Assembly: GCA_019424865.1 (NCBI GenBank) | Contig: JAHYYS010000038.1 | Coordinates: 1-24,986, forward strand | Source of the DNA: a bacterium | Lineage (GTDB): Bacteria; Bacillota; Clostridia; Oscillospirales; Oscillospiraceae | Length of the DNA stretch: 24,986 bases | Direction of reading: 5' to 3' | Shown here: in pieces, positions 7,574 to 15,460 of the stretch | How positions within the stretch are numbered: the first letter of the stretch is position 1 | How the letters are laid out: every line of letters begins with the position of its first letter | Made by a program: the position numbers and the translations under genes | Notes under the pieces: generated by a model | Database searches by the model: none | What the model was told of the DNA's origin: nothing | The model's input: only the letters and a program-made list of their open reading frames with translations

Positions 7574-8596
7574 ATGGATTATTCGGTCCTCAGCCGCCGC
7601 CGGACCGAGCTGATGGGGGCGGCCATGCTGTGGGTCATGCTGTTTCACGCCTCGGGCCTGGAATTCGGCATTCCCCTTCTCAATCTGGTACGCAAGGCCG
7701 GCTTCGGCGGGGTGGATATGTTCATTTTGCTCTCGGCCATGGGGCTTGCCATGTCCCTCTCCCGCCGGGAGCAGGACTACTCCGCCTTTATGGCCCGGCG
7801 GGGGGCGCGCATCCTGCCCGCCTATTATCTGGTGATGATCCCCTACACCCTGACCCTCATCCTCACCCAGGGCAGGCCCTGGGCCGCCCTGCTGTGGAAC
7901 AGCACCCTGCTCTACTACTGGATGCGCTCCTCCGGGGCCTTCAACTGGTATGTGGCCGGGGCCATGACCTTCTACGCCGTCACCCCCTTCTGCTTCCGGC
8001 GCCTGCGGGATGCCCGCCGCCGGGAGTTGGCAGCCGGGGCGGCCATTCTGGCCTCGTTGGCCCTGTGCCAGGTGCTGACCCACGAGGGGTACTGGTACGT
8101 GATGGACTTCTTTTACCGGGTCCCCCTGTTCTTTCTCGGCCTGCTGATGGGATTTTATGTTCTGGAGGGACGCAGGCTCGGCGGGAAGGATCTGCTGTTC
8201 TGGGGGGCCGCTTTATGCGCGGGGGCGGTCTATGCGTCCGTCAGCCTCACCGCCCAGTGGATCAGCTGGCCCATCCACTTTCCGGAGTGCCATCTGTTTT
8301 TGTTCACCACGGTGCCCATGTGCCTGGTGCTCGGGCTGTGCCTGGAAAAGCTGCCCCTGGGCTGGCTGCGGCGCTTTCTGGCTCTGGTGGGAAGCAACAG
8401 CCTGGAAATCTATCTCCTCAACGTCTCCTTCCTGTACTTCCCCGAACCGCCGGCCCTTCTGCTGGCGCGGGTGCCTGTACGCCCCCTGTGCTATCTTATC
8501 CTGTTCGCCGTCAATATCGCCCTGGGCTGCCTGCTCCACGCGGCGGTGGACCGCCTGCGGCGGGCCCTCTCCCGCCCGCCCGCCCAGGCGGTATAA
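7574..8596 (+). CDS. Acyltransferase-3 family integral membrane protein
   Basis: A 340-residue multispan membrane protein of the OafA/YrhL type, which typically O-acylates cell-surface sugars or lipids using acyl-CoA. Visible signs: an early RRRTELMGAAMLWVMLFHAS segment with the conserved histidine in the first helix, then GFGGVDMFILLSAMGLAMS (the G-VD-F-LSG-like signature), RRGARILPAYY, and about ten hydrophobic spans, ending in a basic tail. The start is ATG at 7574 with AAAGGA 7 nt upstream; a TTG two codons earlier is less well placed. Length fits the family without an SGNH domain. The substrate is unknown. It may be cotranscribed with the 37-residue peptide upstream. Confidence 0.85.
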   Translation: MDYSVLSRRRTELMGAAMLWVMLFHASGLEFGIPLLNLVRKAGFGGVDMFILLSAMGLAMSLSRREQDYSAFMARRGARILPAYYLVMIPYTLTLILTQGRPWAALLWNSTLLYYWMRSSGAFNWYVAGAMTFYAVTPFCFRRLRDARRRELAAGAAILASLALCQVLTHEGYWYVMDFFYRVPLFFLGLLMGFYVLEGRRLGGKDLLFWGAALCAGAVYASVSLTAQWISWPIHFPECHLFLFTTVPMCLVLGLCLEKLPLGWLRRFLALVGSNSLEIYLLNVSFLYFPEPPALLLARVPVRPLCYLILFAVNIALGCLLHAAVDRLRRALSRPPAQAV

Positions 8597-8779
8597 ATTC
8601 ATCGCATACATTCTTTTTTTCAAAGTTCCGAAACCTTTTTTGATTCGTTTTCTGTATGATAAATCCTGTATTTTGCTCTTTTTGTTCCATTTTTCGTAAA
8701 ATAGTGTAATAGTTTCCTAGTGCACTACTTTATAACCGTGTTTTTGCATAATTTAATTCTTTATTTCTAAAATTTATTG
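8597..8779. other. AT-rich spacer after the acyltransferase
   Basis: A sharp drop in GC content, with runs of T and A. It contains a 10-bp perfect palindrome, TAGTGCACTA, near 8719-8728 that could be an operator. No gene and no convincing terminator hairpin was seen; T-runs at about 8610 and 8636 follow only weak stems. Confidence 0.4.
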
Positions 8780-8808
8780 TTGATTTTAGCCACAAACAGT
8801 GCTATAAT
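8780..8808 (+). promoter_or_regulatory. Strong promoter for the carboxypeptidase gene
   Basis: -35 TTGATT (8780-8785), a 17-nt spacer and a perfect -10 TATAAT (8803-8808). Transcription would start near 8815, almost 400 nt before the coding region. Confidence 0.82.
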
Positions 8809-8814
8809 GTGGAT

Positions 8815-9211
8815 GCCGGAAATTTTTGCATGTTTCGTATAAGATACAGAACGCACCGCTCTCTTTTGCGGGCAGAAAGCTCCGGTGTGCTGTGCAGCGT
8901 ATCTTCCGCAGCACACGCAAAGACGCGGAAGCACCGCGTTCCGCACAACGGAAGGGAGGCCTGATCGTACTTTTTGTTCCAGCCAGTCCGCCACAGCATT
9001 TCGCATTTCCCACGCATTGATTCCCATCTGTTCCTGACCACTCATCGATGTGTCGGCTCCCGCTCCAGCCCGCTTTCAACGGTCCAAGGGCCGTTTGACC
9101 GCCGGCCCGGGGAGAAGGCACGCCGCACGGCCCGGTTCCGGACCTCTGCGGCCGACGTACCAACCGTTATCGAACGCAGCCATCAGAGAAAGAGAGAAAG
9201 GAATGTATGCA
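8815..9211 (+). promoter_or_regulatory. Long structured 5' leader of the carboxypeptidase gene
   Basis: About 397 nt without a credible gene. The first part forms a nested hairpin: AAGATAC (8841-8847) with GTATCTT (8899-8905), CGCACCG (8852-8858) with CGGTGTG (8883-8889, one G-U), and inside that CTTTT with GAAAG. A second stem pairs GCGGAA (8925-8930) with TTCCGC (8939-8944). The rest is GC-rich and unresolved. A small in-frame reading at 8826-9020 lacks a ribosome site and family resemblance. Long structured leaders often control expression, but no known riboswitch class was recognised. Confidence 0.5.
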
Positions 9212-10753
9212 ATGAAAAAGAAACTGATGAAACGACTGACCGCACTTACCCTGGCACTGGCCATGGCATTGACCCTTGCCGCCTGCGGCGACACCGGCAC
9301 AGGCGGGTCGGCTTCCTCCGGCGGCTCCACCAGCGGAGGAGACGCATCCACATCTCAGGGCGGCGGTACCGCTGCCGAACTGCTGGGCATGGACTCCCGT
9401 CCCGACGAGCCCGCAGAGATCCCTGAGGGGCTGGACATTGACTGGAACCACCAATATCGCTATGACGAAATCGAAGGCTTCCTCCAGACGATGGCCGAGA
9501 CGTTCCCGGACACCACGGAGCTTTATTCCATCGGCCGCTCCCACCAGGAGCGCGACCTGTGGTGCCTGGAGATTACCGACAAGTCTATTCCCAATGAGAA
9601 CAAGACCGGTATCGGCGTGCTGGCCAACATCCACGGCGGCGAGCGCGAAAGCGGCGCCTCCGGCCTGTACACCGCCTGGTGGTTCGCCCTGAACTCCACC
9701 TCCGACGCGTACGTTCAGAGCGTTCTGGACAACTATGTAATTTATGTAGTGCCCATCATCAACCCCGACGGCTATGAGCAGTCCTTCGTTATCAATACCC
9801 GCCAGAACCTGCGTCCCCGGGATCTGAACGGCGACGGCACGCCCTTCAGCGATCCCTATACCGACATTGACGGCGACGGCTACATCGCCACCCTGTACCG
9901 CGGTACCGAGAGCGACACCCCGTCCACCGACCTGCCCCGCTTCGGCATGGAGAGCCCCGACTGGGACGGCAACGGCATCCTGGGCGACGACCCGCGCAAC
10001 AGCGGCATCGACATGAACCGCACCTTTAACCATCAGTGGAACCGCTATGACATCGAGACCGATCAGGAGGGCTCCCAGGTCATCGGCAACAACTCCTTCA
10101 GCTCCGCCGGCCCCGGCCCCGCCACCGAGCCCGAGATCCAGGCCCTGCAGCAATTTATGTACAATACCCCCATGCATGCCCTGACCACCCTGCACACCGG
10201 CATCCAGTGCGTGCTCTACCCCTGGTGCTATCGCCCCTACGACGCCAACAACCCCGACGACGCGGACATCCCCTTCATGAAGGAGACTGCCGCCGCCATG
10301 GCACAGGTCTATCAGGACTACACCGGCCGCGGCTTCTACACCAAGTCCTCCTATGAGGATTATCCCACCTCCGCCGAGCTGATCGACTACGCCTACGACC
10401 GCCTGGGCATCCACGCCTACACCATCGAGGTCTATGACCCCGGCAAGTCCGAGGACGGCGACATCTCCGCCTGCAAGTGGGAGAACACCATGCCCGAGCC
10501 CACCTGGGTGTTCTACTCCCAGGAGGAGCTGACGGCCATGGGTCTGGATCCCAGCGCCATCACTGACGAGGACGGTCAGGCTCTGGGCGCCAACGAGGGC
10601 CTGTGGTTCTACACCAGCTCTTCCGCTCAGATGGCCGACAAGGCTCCCGAGGATCAGGACATCATGGTTAAGGGCTGCCGCGACGCCATCCTGACCATGA
10701 TCCACTCCGAGCCCAACGGCGACGGCCCCCAGGTTCCCGTGTACTACAAATAA
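9212..10753 (+). CDS. Secreted M14 zinc carboxypeptidase lipoprotein
   Basis: A 513-residue extracellular metallopeptidase, probably removing C-terminal residues from peptides or trimming peptidoglycan peptides. Signal peptide MKKKLMKRLTALTLALAM ends in lipobox LAAC with Cys25 as the lipid site. A Gly/Ser/Thr linker covers about 26-55. The M14 domain runs from about 78: zinc ligands H141 and E144 (HGGE) and H328 (LHTG), substrate residues N269-R270 (DMNRTF), catalytic E406 (TIEVYDPG). Three aspartate-rich loops (DLNGDGT at 204, DIDGDGY at 218, DWDGNGI at 250) look like EF-hand calcium sites inserted in the catalytic domain. ATG at 9212 is chosen because AAAGGA lies 9 nt upstream; ATG at 9203 abuts that site. 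Single-gene transcript with its own promoter and terminator. Confidence 0.92.
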   Translation: MKKKLMKRLTALTLALAMALTLAACGDTGTGGSASSGGSTSGGDASTSQGGGTAAELLGMDSRPDEPAEIPEGLDIDWNHQYRYDEIEGFLQTMAETFPDTTELYSIGRSHQERDLWCLEITDKSIPNENKTGIGVLANIHGGERESGASGLYTAWWFALNSTSDAYVQSVLDNYVIYVVPIINPDGYEQSFVINTRQNLRPRDLNGDGTPFSDPYTDIDGDGYIATLYRGTESDTPSTDLPRFGMESPDWDGNGILGDDPRNSGIDMNRTFNHQWNRYDIETDQEGSQVIGNNSFSSAGPGPATEPEIQALQQFMYNTPMHALTTLHTGIQCVLYPWCYRPYDANNPDDADIPFMKETAAAMAQVYQDYTGRGFYTKSSYEDYPTSAELIDYAYDRLGIHAYTIEVYDPGKSEDGDISACKWENTMPEPTWVFYSQEELTAMGLDPSAITDEDGQALGANEGLWFYTSSSAQMADKAPEDQDIMVKGCRDAILTMIHSEPNGDGPQVPVYYK

Positions 10754-10795
10754 GTGACTTTGGGACTGCGGCTTTTATTCCGATCAACCCCCAAT

Positions 10796-10842
10796 AACAA
10801 GCTCCCCGGCCGGCGTGATGCCAGCCGGGGAGCTTGTTGTTT
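10796..10842 (+). terminator. Terminator after the carboxypeptidase gene
   Basis: A perfect 15-bp stem, AACAAGCTCCCCGGC (10796-10810) with 10824-10838, and a 13-nt loop. It is followed by a short T-rich stretch (GTTTCT). Confidence 0.88.
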
Positions 10843-10851
10843 CTCCGCCTC

Positions 10852-10880
10852 TTGACGCAGGGCACAATCTGCCGTATTAT
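10852..10880 (+). promoter_or_regulatory. Promoter of the marR operon
   Basis: -35 TTGACG (10852-10857), a 17-nt spacer and -10 TATTAT (10875-10880). The last base of the -10 box is the first base of the palindromic operator. Confidence 0.85.
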
Positions 10881-10901
10881 ATAGTTTGATTTCAAACTAT
10901 A
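10880..10901. promoter_or_regulatory. Palindromic MarR-type operator
   Basis: TATAGTTTGA (10880-10889) and its perfect inverted copy TCAAACTATA (10892-10901) flank a TT centre. This AGTTTGA-N2-TCAAACT form is typical of MarR/OhrR sites. It covers the predicted transcription start and ends 15 nt before the marR start codon, so autorepression is the natural reading. Confidence 0.85.
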
Positions 10902-10916
10902 AAGGGGCGAATTTCC

Positions 10917-11348
10917 TTGCTGAACCAGGAGCTGCATTTCCTGCTGATGAAATGCTTTCACAACACCAACCGCCTGATTACCCAAAAGACCCCGGAGCTG
11001 GGCCTTCTTCCCGGCCAGCCCAAGGTGCTGGAATGCCTGCTGGAGCAGGACGGGCAGAGCCCCCGGGACATCGGGCGGCGGTGCTCCATCGACAAGTCCA
11101 CCATGACCAGCCTGCTGAACAAAATGGAACAGCAGCAGCTGATTGTCCGTCAGGCCCATCCCCAGGACCGGCGGTCCGTCACCGTCCGCCTCACCCAGGC
11201 GGGGCGTGAGAAGGCCCGCGCGGTCCGGGACATCTGCGCCGGGGCGGACGCCCTGGCCTGGGGGGACATTTCCCCCGCCCTGCGGGACGGGGTGATTCAG
11301 GGCCTGAACGCGGTTCTGGCCAATCTGGAGGCGGTCAACCATGAATAA
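10917..11348 (+). CDS. MarR family transcriptional regulator
   Basis: A 143-residue winged-helix repressor. Residues 1-30 form the dimerisation helix. The winged helix follows: LPGQPKVLECLLEQDGQSPRDIGRR, recognition helix DKSTMTSLLNKMEQQQLI and wing DRRSVTVRLTQAG. A C-terminal helical segment completes the dimer interface. The start is TTG at 10917, with AAAGGGG 8-10 nt upstream and right after the operator. No conserved sensing cysteine at the N-terminus is obvious (Cys13 is present), so the ligand is unknown. It overlaps the next gene by 8 nt, indicating translational coupling; the membrane protein is its likely regulated partner. Confidence 0.93.
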   Translation: MLNQELHFLLMKCFHNTNRLITQKTPELGLLPGQPKVLECLLEQDGQSPRDIGRRCSIDKSTMTSLLNKMEQQQLIVRQAHPQDRRSVTVRLTQAGREKARAVRDICAGADALAWGDISPALRDGVIQGLNAVLANLEAVNHE

Positions 11349-11994
11349 GCTGTCTCAGCGCTATCTTGTCTTTGCGGTAGGACTTGCCGTCAACTCCTTC
11401 GGCATCGCCTTCATCACCAAAAGCGCCCTGGGCACCTCCCCCATCTCCAGCGTGCCCTATGTGCTCAGCCTGGCCTTTCCCGGCATCACCTTCGGCATGT
11501 TCACCTTTGTGCTGAACATGGGCTTTATCCTGCTGCAGATCCTGCTGCTGCGCCGCCGGTTCCCGCCGGTGCAGCTGCTTCAGGTGGCGGTCAACGTGGT
11601 CTTCAGCGCCTGTATTGACGTGGGCATGTTCCTGCTGTCCTGGTTCGACCCGGCCTCCCCCCTTCTGCGTCTGGCCAGTCTGCTGCTGGGCTGTGCCATT
11701 CTGGCCGCCGGCATCTGTATCGAGGTGGCCCCGGACGTGATTGTGGTACCGGGCGAGGGCATGGTCCGGACCATTGCCCAGGTAAGCGGCCGGGAATTCG
11801 GCGCGGTCAAGGTCCGCTTTGACCTCACCCTGGTGCTGATTGCCCTGGCGCTCTCCCTGTTCTTTTTCCACACCCTGCGGGGCATCGGACTGGGCACCCT
11901 TGTCTCCGCCGTGCTGGTGGGGAAATTTACCTCCCTTTTCCACCGGCACGTGCCCCTTCTGGACCGCCTGCGTCCCATCCATCAGGGGGCCTGA
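11341..11994 (+). CDS. YczE/YyaS/YitT-type integral membrane protein
   Basis: A 217-residue polytopic membrane protein with about five hydrophobic segments. The conserved early motif ITKSALGTSPISSVPYVLS and the later APDVIVVPGEGMVRTIA are typical of the YczE/YitT group (COG2364-like), whose transport function is not well defined. The start overlaps the end of marR by 8 nt and GGAGGCGG serves as ribosome site, so the two genes are coupled. Context suggests an efflux or uptake protein derepressed when MarR binds its ligand. Followed by a hairpin terminator before the convergent gldG gene. Confidence 0.85.
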   Translation: MNKLSQRYLVFAVGLAVNSFGIAFITKSALGTSPISSVPYVLSLAFPGITFGMFTFVLNMGFILLQILLLRRRFPPVQLLQVAVNVVFSACIDVGMFLLSWFDPASPLLRLASLLLGCAILAAGICIEVAPDVIVVPGEGMVRTIAQVSGREFGAVKVRFDLTLVLIALALSLFFFHTLRGIGLGTLVSAVLVGKFTSLFHRHVPLLDRLRPIHQGA

Positions 11995-12025
11995 CCCTTT
12001 TGAAGCACACCGCCCCCGCGTACCC

Positions 12026-12065
12026 GGAGGGGGCATCCAACGGATGGCCCCTCCGCTTGTTTTAT
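12026..12065 (+). terminator. Terminator of the marR operon
   Basis: A 13-bp stem with one mismatch, 12026-12038 with 12042-12054, and loop AAC. It is followed by GCTTGTTTTA, moderately T-rich. It separates the operon from the convergent gldG. Confidence 0.75.
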
Positions 12066-12099
12066 TCCCCGCTGCTCTCCGGCGCCGCCAGCCTCTTTC

Positions 12100-13470
12100 T
12101 CATCCCCGCCGCCGCCTTCTCAGGCACACGGTCAGGCCGGCAATCAGCACCCCTGCGGGCAGCAGCACCACAAAAATCAGGCTGAGCACCCCGGCCCCGG
12201 ACACGGTATGAAAGGTTTCGGTCAGGCTTTTGGCCGGGATGGAGAAGGTCTCCGTCTGATCCATGTGGGCGGTGACGGCACTGCAGAACAGGGTCTCGTT
12301 GCTCATATTGGGGTAATAAGTAAGTACTCCCTCGTCAATCAGCGAGGCGGAGGAGAACACCGTCAGGGTGCCGGCCTCCTCCCCCACGGTGGCCACAGCC
12401 CCCAGCAGATACTCCCCCTGGACCTGGCCGTTTTGGGTCACGGCCTGGGCGCTCCGGCTGGTGGTCAGCACCGGCTCCACCTCCACGTCCCCGGGGAGGG
12501 GAGCCTGCTGCATCATCCCCCTGGCGTTGATCAGCATGAACTGGGTCTGCTCCGTCAGATCCCCTGCCAGGGCGCTGGCGGGGTTCAGCTCCGGACTGAG
12601 ATAATACTGCCCGTAATAGGCGTAACAGCGCTCCGAATCGGCAATATAGCCGTCAGCCAGGGACAGGCCGACGCGCGCCAGCAGGCTCTCCAGATTCTCC
12701 TGCCCCATCTCCTCGCCCAACAGCAGCAGGACATGGCCGCCCCCGGCAATGTACTCCTCCAGCAGGCCCGCCTCGTCCGCGGTCAGGTCGGCGGCAGGGG
12801 CGTAAATCAGCACCAGGGAGGCGTCCCCCGGCACCGCTCCCTCCATCAGCAGGTTGAGCTCGAACACCGTAAGGTTGGCCTTCGCCAGGTCGCCTGAGAC
12901 GGCCTCAGGCAGCTCCCCTTCCCCGTGCCCGGACAGGGTATAGACGGTCTGGGTGGTGTCGCTGGTCACATAGTTCACCGCCGAAGTCAGCTGTCCCTCT
13001 GCGTCAAAGGAGATCTCGTAGGGATACCAGTAGGTATAATCGACGGAGGAGACAATCAAGTCGGAGGCGGTCAGCGTGCGGGAGCGCCCCGTCTCCTGGC
13101 AGGAGACAACCAGGCTGCCCGCCTGGGCATTGTACTGGGCGGCAGCCGCCGGGCTGGCAGCCGGATCAATCTGTGTGACCGTGATGTGTTGGGACAGCTC
13201 CTGGTAAAGCTCCAGAAACTTTAAAATCCGCTCATCCATCTCCCCCTCCTCCGCCAGCACCGCAATTTCCACGTCCTGTTCCAGCTCTGCCAGGAACTCC
13301 CTGGAGGTGTCGGAAATATTATAGAGACCGTTGTCGGTCAAGTCCACCTCCCGTGCAGAGGCTGGTACCCGGCTCACCAGCAGGTTCAGGGCCGCCGCCA
13401 GCCCCAGTGCCAGTACCGCAGCTGCCGCCAGATATCCCCTCCGGACCCGGGCGCGGGAACGGTTTTTCAT
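12100..13470 (-). CDS. GldG-like ABC transporter auxiliary protein
   Basis: A 456-residue protein of the Gldg/ABC-transporter-auxiliary family, anchored at both ends. There is an N-terminal membrane span (about residues 12-30, RGYLAAAAVLALGLAAALNL), a large outer domain with YTLSGHGEGELP and LVLIYAPAADLTADEAGLLEEYIAGGGHVLLLLG, and a C-terminal span (about 428-450) ending in a run of arginines. The family normally partners an ABC-2 permease and ATPase for export or cell-envelope functions. ATG at 13470 has AGAGGGGGG 7 nt upstream; a much longer in-frame reading to 13929 is only antisense-like extension inside the permease gene and is rejected. Last gene of the three-gene operon, 14 nt after the permease. 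Confidence 0.88.
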   Translation of the reverse strand: MKNRSRARVRRGYLAAAAVLALGLAAALNLLVSRVPASAREVDLTDNGLYNISDTSREFLAELEQDVEIAVLAEEGEMDERILKFLELYQELSQHITVTQIDPAASPAAAAQYNAQAGSLVVSCQETGRSRTLTASDLIVSSVDYTYWYPYEISFDAEGQLTSAVNYVTSDTTQTVYTLSGHGEGELPEAVSGDLAKANLTVFELNLLMEGAVPGDASLVLIYAPAADLTADEAGLLEEYIAGGGHVLLLLGEEMGQENLESLLARVGLSLADGYIADSERCYAYYGQYYLSPELNPASALAGDLTEQTQFMLINARGMMQQAPLPGDVEVEPVLTTSRSAQAVTQNGQVQGEYLLGAVATVGEEAGTLTVFSSASLIDEGVLTYYPNMSNETLFCSAVTAHMDQTETFSIPAKSLTETFHTVSGAGVLSLIFVVLLPAGVLIAGLTVCLRRRRRG

Positions 13471-13484
13471 GGCACGCCCCCCTC

Positions 13485-14189
13485 TCAGTCCCAGCGCCGC
13501 CTCTGCAGCGTCAGAACGGTTAAAAACAGAAACAGTCCCGCCACGGACAGATAGAGGACCACGCCCCCCAGATCCAGCACGCGGTAATGGATCACTTGGA
13601 CGAGCGGAGCCGCAAGGGAAAAGCTGGCGGCCGCGTCCCCCAATACGCCGGGGAGAAAGTCGGCCGCGCTGTCCCACAGGTAGAGAATCAGCAGGACAGC
13701 AAAGGTGCCCGCCCCCGCGACCACCTGGCTTTGTGTGAGGGAGGACAAAAACAGCCCCACCGCCGCAAAGGCACAGGTCAGCAGGAAAAAGTACAGGATG
13801 GCGGCGTAGTCCGCCGTCAGGTGGGCGGCGCCGTTCATGGCGATAATCAGGGGAAACAGGCAGCTGACGGCGGCCGGTACCGCCAGCACCGCCGCCATGG
13901 CCAGATATTTTCCCAGCACCACGCCCCACAGGGTGACCGGGCTGGTCAAAAGCAGCTGGTCGGTGCGGCTGCGCCGCTCCTGCGCCATACTGCGCATGGT
14001 CAGGATGGGCACGGCCAGCAGCAGAACCACCGCCTGCCCGTCAATGGCATAAGCATAGCGGGTATAGCCATAGCTCAGGTTATAGGCCATAAAGTAAAAG
14101 CCGCTGAAAAACAGCAGAACCGCAAGGTAGACATAGCCCGTCATGGAGTGAAAATAGGCCGCAATTTCCCGTCGGCAGATGGCTCTCAT
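13485..14189 (-). CDS. ABC-2 type permease (GldF-like)
   Basis: A 234-residue membrane permease with six hydrophobic segments. The N-terminal MRAICRREIAAYFHSMTGYVYLAVLLFFSG is the usual opening of GldF/ABC-2 membrane proteins. MRSMAQERRSRTDQLLLTSPV (about residues 65-85) is the cytoplasmic coupling region. Its start overlaps the stop of the ATPase gene by 4 nt (ATGA), so translation is coupled. Together with the ATPase and the GldG-like protein it should form one export complex in the membrane. The substrate is unknown. Confidence 0.92.
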   Translation of the reverse strand: MRAICRREIAAYFHSMTGYVYLAVLLFFSGFYFMAYNLSYGYTRYAYAIDGQAVVLLLAVPILTMRSMAQERRSRTDQLLLTSPVTLWGVVLGKYLAMAAVLAVPAAVSCLFPLIIAMNGAAHLTADYAAILYFFLLTCAFAAVGLFLSSLTQSQVVAGAGTFAVLLILYLWDSAADFLPGVLGDAAASFSLAAPLVQVIHYRVLDLGGVVLYLSVAGLFLFLTVLTLQRRRWD

Positions 14190-15163
14190 CCCGGCTGCGC
14201 CTCCCCGCTGTTTCCGCCGGGCTCCTCCCCGGCTCCGTCATCGGTCAGGCGCAGGAAGATTTCCTCCAGGCTCACCGTGTCATAGTGCAGATCCACCAGG
14301 GGCAGGTTGGCCGCCGCGCAGGCCCGGAAAATGGCCTCCCGCGGGTCAGCCCCCGGGGGCGGCTCCAGCCGGAAGACACAACCCCCCTCGTCCCCGGCCA
14401 GATGGAGAATCCGTCCTGTATCGGGCACCTGCTCCAGCAGCGCGCCCGCCCGGGCCCCATCCCCCCGGATGGTAACCAGCAGGCCGCAGGCCCCGCTGAG
14501 CATCCCGGTCAGCTGGGCGGGAGTTCCATCGGCCACCTTCCTCCCGCGGCTGATAATCAGCACCTGGTCGCACACCTCCTGCACTTCGGACAGAATGTGG
14601 GAGGAGAAGAGAATGGTGTGCGCGCCGGCCAGGCGGCGGATCAGGGTGCGGATCTCCAGAATCTGCTTGGGGTCCAGGCCCACGGTGGGTTCATCCAGAA
14701 TCAGCAGCCGGGGCGCCCCCAGCAGGGCCTGGGCCAGTCCCACCCGCTGCTGGTACCCCTTGGACAAAAGCCCTATCAGCCGTCCGGCCGCGTCCCCTGT
14801 GCCTGTCATGTCCAGCACCTCATCCACCTGGTCCTCCTGCTCCTCTCTGGGGATCCGCTTCAAGGCGGCGCAGAACTGCAGATACTCCTCCACTGTCATC
14901 TCCGGATAGAGGGGCGGCACCTCAGGCAGATAGCCGATGGCCCGCTTGGCCCGTTCCGGTTCCTTCGCCACGCTGATTCCGTCCACCAGCACCTCCCCCG
15001 ATGTGGGGCCCAGATAACCGGTCATCAGGTTCATAACGGTGGATTTCCCAGCTCCATTCGGCCCCAGAAAGCCATAGACCTGGCCCGCTGCCACCGAAAA
15101 GCTCAGATGATTTACCGCCGTCCGCCGTCCGTACCGCTTTACAAGGTCGTGCACCTCAACCAA
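14186..15163 (-). CDS. ABC transporter ATP-binding protein (GldA-like)
   Basis: A 325-residue ATPase driving the neighbouring permease. Walker A GPNGAGKS at 34-41, Q-loop region YLPEVPPLYPEMTV near 78, signature LSKGYQQR at 133-140, Walker B LLILDEP at 153-159 and the switch histidine in FSSHIL near 191. The C-terminal extension (about 225-325) is typical of the multidrug/Gld-type ATPases. The start is TTG at 15163 with AAAGGAGGG about 8 nt upstream. First gene of a three-gene minus-strand operon. No clearly matching promoter was identified in the 120 nt upstream. Confidence 0.95.
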   Translation of the reverse strand: MVEVHDLVKRYGRRTAVNHLSFSVAAGQVYGFLGPNGAGKSTVMNLMTGYLGPTSGEVLVDGISVAKEPERAKRAIGYLPEVPPLYPEMTVEEYLQFCAALKRIPREEQEDQVDEVLDMTGTGDAAGRLIGLLSKGYQQRVGLAQALLGAPRLLILDEPTVGLDPKQILEIRTLIRRLAGAHTILFSSHILSEVQEVCDQVLIISRGRKVADGTPAQLTGMLSGACGLLVTIRGDGARAGALLEQVPDTGRILHLAGDEGGCVFRLEPPPGADPREAIFRACAAANLPLVDLHYDTVSLEEIFLRLTDDGAGEEPGGNSGEAQPG

Positions 15164-15287
15164 CAGGGATCCCTCCTTTGTCCGGGCTGCCTTCCGGCCC
15201 CCTGAAAATGCTGTGGTTTATCATAGCGCCCCGCTGTAAAGTTTTTATGGGGCATTTCTAAATCTTTTCTAAAATCTCTCCAGCAGG

Positions 15288-15326
15288 AAGAAAACCGGGC
15301 GGGGCGCCAAAAGGCGCCCCGCCCGG
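15288..15326 (-). terminator. Terminator of the histidine operon
   Basis: A perfect 14-bp GC stem, 15295-15308 with 15313-15326, around a 4-nt loop. On the minus strand it is followed by TTTTCTT (15294-15288). It lies after the epimerase gene and before the gldA leader, so it insulates the two minus-strand operons. The 15327-15460 spacer holds one further hairpin and no gene. Confidence 0.88.
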
Positions 15327-15392
15327 CAGATTGTCGGCAAAAAATTCTGAGCGGTGCTGCTTTTTCTGATTTCGCTGCCTGCCGGCAGCCGT

Positions 15393-15411
15393 CCCCTCCT
15401 TGCGGGAGGGG
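15393..15411. repeat. Short hairpin downstream of the epimerase gene
   Basis: CCCCTCC (15393-15399) pairs with GGAGGGG (15405-15411) around 5 nt. A TTTT run follows on the plus strand, but no plus-strand gene precedes it. It is probably a 3'-UTR stem of the minus-strand operon. Confidence 0.45.
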
Positions 15412-15460
15412 GCTTTTGAACAGGGCCCCTCCGGGCGGATTTGCTGTCTCAGCTTTTTTG

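Noticed and set aside
8826..9020. A 64-codon frame in the carboxypeptidase leader
   Set aside because: No ribosome site and no family resemblance; it overlaps predicted RNA stems.
13471..13929. N-terminal extension of the GldG-like protein into the permease gene
   Set aside because: The extension is an out-of-frame shadow of the permease. ATG 13470 has its own ribosome site and starts the membrane anchor.
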